Assembly: GCF_029227915.1 (NCBI RefSeq)
Contig: NC_079880.1
Coordinates: forward strand, 9,017,501-9,081,500
Origin: Hydractinia symbiolongicarpus
Lineage: Eukaryota; Cnidaria; Hydrozoa; Anthoathecata; Hydractiniidae
DNA length: 64,000 bases
Direction: 5' to 3'
The number at the start of each line of letters is the position of its first letter. Position 1 is the first letter of the stretch. The notes beneath the pieces are model-generated. The model saw nothing but the letters and a program-made list of their open reading frames with translations. It did not search any database and was not told the origin of the DNA. Below, in pieces: positions 58,569 through 64,000 of this stretch. Position numbers and translations under genes: made by a program.

Positions 58569-59855
58569 ATGCCGGTTAATCCAATATACGAAGGAGACGA
58601 CTTTACGCCAGAGGAAAACATTCCAGACGAGGATGGATCTTTTAGTAGGCTTCAGCCTGATGCCAGCTCCACGCTAACGCCAGATCAGGAGCAAGAGCAG
58701 GGTCAATTGCCTAGCGGCTCAGCAAGAGCACGAGACACCACGACAAGGCAGAGGGAAGAGCTACTAAAATCAAAGGTCGACAATCTTTACGAACACCTTG
58801 GTGAAGAGCTGGGGCAGCCAATCGCGAGATATTACAACGAGTTTGAGGCACGAGGAAACCAGCTTCTTTTCGATGGCATAGAGATCACGAAAAGGCATGG
58901 TGAATTGAGGAGCGTTGCCGAGATACGGAGGAGGTCAGGTACAAATTGCTTGCGAGCCATGGGGTTTACCGACTATACTACACCAAACAAAGGCAGTAAA
59001 GCAATGGCTCAGAAACTCCTTAACGAGATTGTTCACGTTGAAGAGAAGGCCGATGATATCGAAATGATGCCGCTGCTCGAGAAAGTCCTTGATGAAACGG
59101 AGAGCCTGATCGAAGAGACTCCCCTTGGCGGCAGCGAAGCCTTCACAGAGCGTGAAAGAAGAGGGCTCAACCTCGAGCTTCAAACGCTAAGGGGTAACCT
59201 GAAGCACTTGAAAAGCAAGATGATCTTCTACGACAGCGAGATCGCCAAAGTAGAAGCCAAGGTGAAAAGGCTTGAGAGGAAGAAAGCTACACCTGGACTA
59301 TCAGAGGAACAGCAAACTATCTGGAACGAAGACATTGCGAAGGCTAGGGAAGATCTAGAACGACTCCAAGATCAAAAGGAAGCAGTACGAGAAGCACACG
59401 GTTTACTATCATCTGACACTCAGAGCCAACTGAAAGCAATTAAGGAAACGCTGATGAAAATCGCAGAAGGCGATAAATCTCTGGCTGAAAAGCTTAAAAT
59501 CTTGTTCAAGGAGCAAGGGATTACTATAGCAAGCATCGTCTCGGCTGTTGGTCTACTGATTTCCACCATCGTACTCGCAGTTACAGGTGGTGGAGGAGCG
59601 GGTGCTGCAGCGGCAGGAAGTGCCGCAGGGAAGGGCTTTTTGCAAAAACAGCTGGAAAGGCTTGGAAAATTTTTGAAATACCTGGCAGGTAAGGCAGGTG
59701 CGGCGCTACCTGGGATTATTGGCACGGTTGTCTCGTTCTTTTTCAGAGTAGCAGCAAAATTTGTTGAATACGCAGCCAAACACCTCTACATGACAATCGT
59801 TGCTGCCGTCGCTTTTGTTGTGGCCTACGTTGGGAAGAGAGGCAAACTATCGTAA
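58569..59855 (+). CDS. coiled-coil protein with C-terminal membrane region
   Basis: 428 residues. An acidic, Ser/Gln-rich start (1-50) precedes a long helical region with coiled coil (about 200-300). Then come three hydrophobic segments: ITIASIVSAVGLLISTIVLA (about 318-338), a Gly/Ala-rich stretch, and IIGTVVSFFF and MTIVAAVAFVVAYVG near the end. It is likely a virion membrane or internal structural protein. No named family was recognised. Start: AAATAAATGCAATG; a Met at 58563 is out of frame. The 38-base region shared with the divergent capsid gene may hold a two-way promoter. Intact. Confidence 0.72.
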   Translation: MPVNPIYEGDDFTPEENIPDEDGSFSRLQPDASSTLTPDQEQEQGQLPSGSARARDTTTRQREELLKSKVDNLYEHLGEELGQPIARYYNEFEARGNQLLFDGIEITKRHGELRSVAEIRRRSGTNCLRAMGFTDYTTPNKGSKAMAQKLLNEIVHVEEKADDIEMMPLLEKVLDETESLIEETPLGGSEAFTERERRGLNLELQTLRGNLKHLKSKMIFYDSEIAKVEAKVKRLERKKATPGLSEEQQTIWNEDIAKAREDLERLQDQKEAVREAHGLLSSDTQSQLKAIKETLMKIAEGDKSLAEKLKILFKEQGITIASIVSAVGLLISTIVLAVTGGGGAGAAAAGSAAGKGFLQKQLERLGKFLKYLAGKAGAALPGIIGTVVSFFFRVAAKFVEYAAKHLYMTIVAAVAFVVAYVGKRGKLS

Positions 59856-59860
59856 ATATT

Positions 59861-59903
59861 AGTGCTCCTGCGGAGACGGGCTTCGCCCTTCCGCAGGAGC
59901 ACT
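59861..59903. terminator. 14-bp GC-rich hairpin between convergent genes
   Basis: AGTGCTCCTGCGGA (59861-59874) pairs with 59890-59903. The loop contains GGGCTTCGCCC, itself a small hairpin. It lies between the stops at 59855 and 59905. Part of it (GACGGGCTTCGCCCTTCCGC) is an inverted copy of DNA at about 53847-53867. Confidence 0.8.
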
Positions 59904-59904
59904 T

Positions 59905-61000
59905 TTATTTCTTCAACCAAATGTACAGTAAAATAACGCCTACCCCAGTTATAATTAAGCCAGCTTTGATGTCATCGTGTTTTTCGGCCTCTATTGCTAG
60001 CGTAGTCTCCACCCTGTGCTTCTCATGTTTAGGGATCACGCGGCTCACCTGTGGAGGGCGGCGCTTAATAATGATGTCAGCCTGCTTTGCGTTAATCTTC
60101 GGATTTATACCGATTGAAAAATAATCCTTGCTAATCAAAATTTTGTTCGTGAAATTCACAACATTTCCAATATGAAGGCTCGTGTCACTTGGGATCATAT
60201 AGACGCCATGAGCAACACTAAAATCCACCTTGGAAGGTGCATATTTCAGCACATTTTGAAATTCGGCAATTTCCTTACCCGTGTCGCTAGGTCTAATTAT
60301 CACATCCTCAAATGTCGTCAGGTACAGGCGTTGAGCATCAATTGCGCTGCCTTGGTTTCCAATGATTCCAGATCTTGCATTTGTCTGGCTTTCGAGAATT
60401 AGGTAGGCATAGAAGCGCACGCTTTGGGATAAACGTTCAATACCAATACGAGTGAGGCCCTGGGATTTTTCAATGATCCAGCGACTCCACGTCAAGATAG
60501 CTAGGGCCTGAACCAGGATAATCTTTGCGATGAAGTTGCCAACTACTGAAGATGGTTTCGTTCCTCCACTCCTGCTCACCGCCAGGTACTCCAAACTCGC
60601 GAGCCAGTTGCTGGAGTTTTTGTTTGTTGAAGGGGTTGTTTAGACGTCAAAATCTAACTGATCCTGGTAGAGAAATGTCAAGCTCCGATAGAATTTTATG
60701 GATTTGGAAATAGGCGTGAAATCGATACACGGCACGAACCATAGGCAACTCGGAGGTAAGATGCTGCATGGAAATACCGCAAGCAGATGTTGCACAGTAG
60801 GTAGCAAAATTAAGTTGAGTGGACCAGAGACTGAAAGGGTGGCTGTTCCACTCCTTCACTAGCCCGCTACTGCCAGAATAGAATTAGGACCCTTGAGTAT
60901 CAATAACGATGTTCTGCACTGAAAGATCCTTAAGTCTCTCCAAATATCTCCCATGGTTGGGTGCATACTTTGCTTTCGGGTTGTATGACTAAATGCTCAT
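59905..61000 (-). pseudogene. broken structural-type gene, tail-anchored C-terminus
   Basis: Reading from ATG at 61000, one frame stays protein-like but meets TAG (60991-60989), TAA (60886-60884) and TGA (60649-60647), then closes at TGA (60472-60470). Just before this, a second frame takes over (about 60480 to 59905). That second part (about 190 residues) ends with a membrane helix (GLIITGVGVILLYIWLKK), so the product would be tail-anchored. Three stops plus one frameshift show this gene is dead. I recognise no family. A minor capsid or virion membrane role is a guess from position. Confidence 0.7.
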
Positions 61001-61019
61001 CTTTTCTTTAAGAATAAAA

Positions 61020-61499
61020 ATGAGACAGCTGTATGTCACGGATATAGAGAAGCCTACGATTTTTAGCGATTATCTAGGGCAGAACACGAGAATTGCCCTG
61101 AAATCGATCAGTATCAGGCCCGTATGGCTGAACCTTTACAGTGACAATGATTTTGTCATTCGTAGGACAGGACCTGATCAGACAGAGACTAGAATTGAAA
61201 TTATGAACGGTCTATGCAGGATAGAGGATTTGGCAACCATCGTCAACAGTCAGGCAGGGGACAAGATCAAATTGTTTGTATTAAAAAATGGACTCTGCAG
61301 GCTTAGGGTTAGTGACGGGTATACTGTGGTAATACATCGAAAACTGCAGGAGCTTATGGGGCTACCCTACGACCATGCAAAAAAGTACTTTACCAAAGGC
61401 GACTATGACAGCTTCCACAAAACTGACGTGTACCAAAGATTGAGACTCGTTTGCCCCCAGCTGGATGAAGACGATTGCCTACTGGATGGGAAGAAATAA
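61020..61499 (+). CDS. unknown protein, possibly a structural-protein fragment
   Basis: 159 residues from MRQLYVTDIE; the start follows AAGAATAAAA. It is beta-rich with IALKSISIRPVWLNLY and YTVVIHRKLQELMGLP. The frame at 61548-61691 on the same strand could be the detached end of the same gene after a frameshift, but this is not shown. No family was recognised. Confidence 0.55.
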   Translation: MRQLYVTDIEKPTIFSDYLGQNTRIALKSISIRPVWLNLYSDNDFVIRRTGPDQTETRIEIMNGLCRIEDLATIVNSQAGDKIKLFVLKNGLCRLRVSDGYTVVIHRKLQELMGLPYDHAKKYFTKGDYDSFHKTDVYQRLRLVCPQLDEDDCLLDGKK

Positions 61500-61547
61500 A
61501 AAATTCTTGCTTTGCTTCCCACCAAAGAGTTAAACGCATGAGGAGAC

Positions 61548-61691
61548 ATGCTTACATGGAGTTTTGACACTCCAATCTACCTTCCTTTGAAATGCTCAAC
61601 AGCCAGACTGGAGTTCATGCTGACAGACGAGCATCATCATGAAAAAAATGTTTCGTTCGTCGGAATTACGATGCATTTACTCATAGAATAA
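61548..61691 (+). CDS. short frame, possible C-terminal fragment
   Basis: 47 residues (MLTWSFDTPIYLPL...) whose TAA directly abuts the ATG of the next gene (TAAATG). The beta-like ending (NVSFVGITMHLLIE) resembles the end of a capsid-type jelly roll only in general character. Confidence 0.35.
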   Translation: MLTWSFDTPIYLPLKCSTARLEFMLTDEHHHEKNVSFVGITMHLLIE

Positions 61692-62339
61692 ATGGCTGAT
61701 ACAATGAAGCTTTACCCAACTTTGCCGCCAAGTGCGCCTGAGCACGATAGTATACACGAAAATCAGGTCTACAGACTAAAAAAGATCGAAGAAATCGAGA
61801 TCTTCTTCCGAGAAGAGATCAAAGAGAGAGAAAAACTCTACAAAAAGTTCAAGCTTTGGGGGATGGGGCTTCGCTATGCTGATCATGGTATGATTGCTGT
61901 TACTGTCATCACCTCCGCAGCAGGTATTACCACGCTTGCAACCGGATTCGGAGCCCCTATAGCAATTGGTCTTGAAGCCGCGGCTCTTGCAGTGTGCATG
62001 GGCCAAGTAGGCCTCAAGAATGCTTCCAAACGGATACAGTATAAGGTGCACAAACATGCGTGCATCAAACTCCTAGCTGAATCAAAGCTAGACACTGTAT
62101 ACGATAAGATTTCCAGAGCGATCCAAGATGGTACAATTTCAGACTACGAGTTTACATGGATCATACAGGAAAAACAACGCTACATGGTGCTCAAGGAGCA
62201 GATCCGACAACGAACGAAAAAAGCGTTGAAATCCATCGACGAGAATGAACGCGCAGAGTTGGTGGCACAAGGCAGGCAAGAAGCCAAAGATGAAATTTTT
62301 AAAAGACTGCAATCTGCGCAGTATGCCAGCGCTACTTAG
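61692..62339 (+). CDS. conserved-type helical membrane-associated protein (SLATT-like layout)
   Basis: 215 residues. A Pro-rich start (MADTMKLYPTLPPSAPEH) is followed by a charged helix (YRLKKIEEIEIFFREEIKER). Two close hydrophobic helices come next (about 75-110, IAVTVITSAAGITTLATGFG, then IAIGLEAAALAVCMG), and then long charged helices to the end. I recall similar proteins being abundant in cnidarian genomes, without an assigned function. It likely sits at a membrane. The start context is AGAATAAATG. The frame is intact. Confidence 0.68.
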   Translation: MADTMKLYPTLPPSAPEHDSIHENQVYRLKKIEEIEIFFREEIKEREKLYKKFKLWGMGLRYADHGMIAVTVITSAAGITTLATGFGAPIAIGLEAAALAVCMGQVGLKNASKRIQYKVHKHACIKLLAESKLDTVYDKISRAIQDGTISDYEFTWIIQEKQRYMVLKEQIRQRTKKALKSIDENERAELVAQGRQEAKDEIFKRLQSAQYASAT

Positions 62340-62362
62340 AGTCTCCACCCGCTAACAGAGTC

Positions 62363-62784
62363 TAATATGTTGGTCAACATACTAGACAATTTCGATCACT
62401 TCTCCCGTATCTTGATTTATGAGCAAGTCGCCATCATGTACGACACGTCGCTGTTTTTTAGCGAGATCCCTCAAATATTGTTCAAGATTTTTCTCGCATG
62501 CAATTTTAGCACAAGGCTCGCAGTAAGGTCCGTTCGTTTGTGTCGACGCATCCTTATACTTGACTTTGCGTATGGCTTCGACAAGGTCTATTCGCTTCAA
62601 CGTAGAGTACCCTTTGAGACCTAAGGCTTTAGCTTCTTGTCGCAGTTTGTCCATTTGTTTATGTGAACCGCGCCAGGCTACTGTGACGTCACAGATTTTT
62701 AGGGGGTCTAAAAGCAGCGTTTTTTAATGGGGGGTTTCGGCATGTTGGGTGGCACTGTACTTTAATTCCTCCTCTACTCTAGCT
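62363..62784 (-). repeat. right terminal inverted repeat (422 bp)
   Basis: Inverted copy of the left repeat without the 204-base segment. It carries the second SAP-like gene and the same CTGTGACGTCACAG palindrome. Confidence 0.9.
62382..62654 (-). CDS. SAP-like small DNA-binding protein in the right repeat
   Basis: Second copy of the 51405-51677 gene: 90 residues, intact, with about six substitutions (for example Cys for Trp near the CEPC pair). Both copies are open despite divergence, which hints at constraint or recent age. The 204 bases present upstream of the left copy are absent here, so the two may be expressed differently. Confidence 0.75.
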   Translation of the reverse strand: MDKLRQEAKALGLKGYSTLKRIDLVEAIRKVKYKDASTQTNGPYCEPCAKIACEKNLEQYLRDLAKKQRRVVHDGDLLINQDTGEVIEIV

Positions 62785-62854
62785 ATTCTGTTTTGGATCA
62801 AGAGGTAAAATTTGTTAAAGAAGTGGAACGGAAAAACTGGACATAGTGTTTTAA

Positions 62855-62966
62855 GAAGCGAATTTACCGGCGAATTCGCCGGCGAATTGTATCTGAGCAT
62901 GCGCAGCAAAATCAAAACAAACAAAACTGCGCATGCTCAGATACAATTCGCCGTTCAATTCGCTTC
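62855..62966. repeat. foldback element with 26-bp perfect inner arms
   Basis: GGCGAATTGTATCTGAGCAT (from 62881) to 62906 is exactly inverted at 62927-62952. Outer arms GAAGCGAATT / AATTCGCTTC extend the pairing imperfectly. It lies 70 bases past the element's right end. Confidence 0.85.
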
Positions 62967-64000
62967 GTGAAAATCCCCCTTTAGGGATTGAAAAAATATT
63001 TGTTATGTTGTAATGAGTTTTTTATTTGTATATGAAACGGATACAAAAAATGTTCAAAAAAATCCAAATATTTTCTTTTTTTTAAAAAATCATCATCCTC
63101 GTCTTCAAGGCTTGTTGCCTGATGTCAAAGCCGCTAGCTCTTACTGGACGGCTAAACAAGTCCCTGGTACAGATTGCTTTTGTTACCCAGTATATTGGTT
63201 ACTATAAATATTTTATTAGGCTGTCTCGTTGTTACGGTTTTTGCGGCTATTAAAAGCAAGTTTATCGAGTTCTGGTTCTTAACTTACAGATATTTTTAAG
63301 GCGTGACGGTAGAAAGTTTTATTTCAAACCAAGTTCTTTTTTTGTTCGCCCTGAAAGTATATTCTATAATAATAAAATATTTTAAGAAGCATTATTTAGC
63401 AAAAGAATCTGGCAACGTGTGAATTTGTTTGGATTTGCCTAATGCATAACAACCATAGCTAGCTTAACTGGCTAGCTTTTATATTTTGCAAGTAAAAAAC
63501 CTCTGGGACAAAGTTGTCTTAGATTGTGCCATCTAACTAGTTAGTTATATATTCAATAAGGAAACAAAGAACGATAGCTGGTTTAGATAAGCTATAAAAT
63601 AAAGTATTTTATTTAAGATTGGATAAAAAATTAAGCTAATTGCTTAGCAACCCCCAGGCCTTTATATCTATGCTATAATCCCCCCCCCCCTTTACTTAAC
63701 TAGCAACCTTCTAAGCTAAACTATGGCAAAAAACCTCCAAGAAGAAGGAATAAAATGCAGAACAGATTTAAAAGCAACCTCGATTAAATATCTGCTTCTG
63801 GAGGCGTCATGTCATAATAGGTGGTCTACCAAAAATTTCTTCCCATATCACTGCGTTCCAAACAAGAATTTCTTAGTACTGTCAATCACTGGCCACCACA
63901 TTCAGAAATTATAAGTACTTGGCATCAATTTTCACATATCAACTGATCCGACAAACTTTGACAAACATTGTTAAATATAGCAGTTTGGTAACTAAGTGGG
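62967..64000. other. intergenic, right edge
   Basis: No gene was recognised. The last bases (TTTGGTAACTAAGTGGG) resemble the start of the duplicated blocks at 46915 and 49700, so another copy may begin beyond the window. Confidence 0.45.

Larger units (their letters stand above)
51067..62784. mobile_element. integrated Polinton-like virus / Maverick-related element, 11.7 kb
   Basis: Terminal inverted repeats begin AGCTAGAGTAGAGG and end with its complement, flanked by ATTCT on both sides (51062-51066 and 62785-62789). AG...CT ends and long inverted repeats are Polinton-like, though Polintons duplicate six bases and are usually 15-20 kb. Coding density is high, introns are absent and GC is higher than the host flanks. 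Genes include an A32-type ATPase, a candidate capsid protein, Fic, BRO and zinc-repeat proteins. No polymerase, integrase, helicase or protease is visible. Several genes carry stops or frameshifts, so this copy is an old, inactive integration. Confidence 0.88.

Noticed and set aside
58569-59855. Smc or tape-measure protein assignment for the coiled-coil protein
   Set aside because: Coiled coil and hydrophobic end alone are not specific; no ATPase motifs of Smc are present.

Overview
The window is nuclear DNA of an early-branching animal. A cnidarian, perhaps a hydrozoan, fits best. The evidence is intron-rich genes with GT-AG junctions, an AT-rich background, an MCM3 replicative helicase gene close to the animal form, a class C GPCR, tRNA-derived SINEs, an RTE/CR1-like retrotransposon, and many foldback (MITE-like) elements. 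No database was available, so the lineage is inferred.

Layout. 1-1237: a 15-bp minisatellite with higher-order structure. 1238-4448: no gene seen. 4449-7289 (-): an intronless class C GPCR with 37-bp tandem repeats just upstream. 7600-18300: gene-poor, with a long foldback element, SINEs of two families, short hairpin elements carrying a shared TCGTCCC-type end, and a decayed non-LTR retrotransposon split by a DNA element. 18318-30052 (+): complete MCM3 in 21 exons (819 codons), with a retrotransposon in antisense in intron 10. 31765-42709 (+): a 16-exon, 769-codon gene encoding armadillo-type repeats, three fibronectin III domains and an acidic tail. A five-exon TEX26-like gene lies inside its intron 8 on the opposite strand. 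42710-51060: no recognisable gene, but it holds a 600-bp pogo/Tigger-like MITE, a 108-bp minisatellite, and a pair of diverged duplicated blocks (about 46.9-48.1 and 49.7-51.0 kb).

51067-62784 is the most notable part: an 11.7-kb integrated element resembling a Polinton-like virus. It has long terminal inverted repeats that each carry a small SAP-like gene, AG...CT ends, and a 5-bp ATTCT target duplication. Inside are an A32-type packaging ATPase, a candidate major capsid protein, a Fic-domain protein with a built-in inhibitory motif, a BRO-family protein, a Cys/His-repeat zinc protein and several membrane or coiled-coil proteins. I see no DNA polymerase, integrase, helicase/primase or protease, so it would need replication and integration in trans. 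Several genes are broken (stops and frameshifts), so this copy is an old integration. Two signals recur: an AATAAATG-type context at start codons, and intergenic hairpins (TTTTGTA...TACAAAA and others) at gene ends, which suggest an own start-proximal promoter and a hairpin 3'-end signal.

The host genes have no obvious joint pathway. MCM3 acts in DNA replication; the ARM/FN3 and TEX26-like genes may be cilium- or sperm-related, but that is inference.
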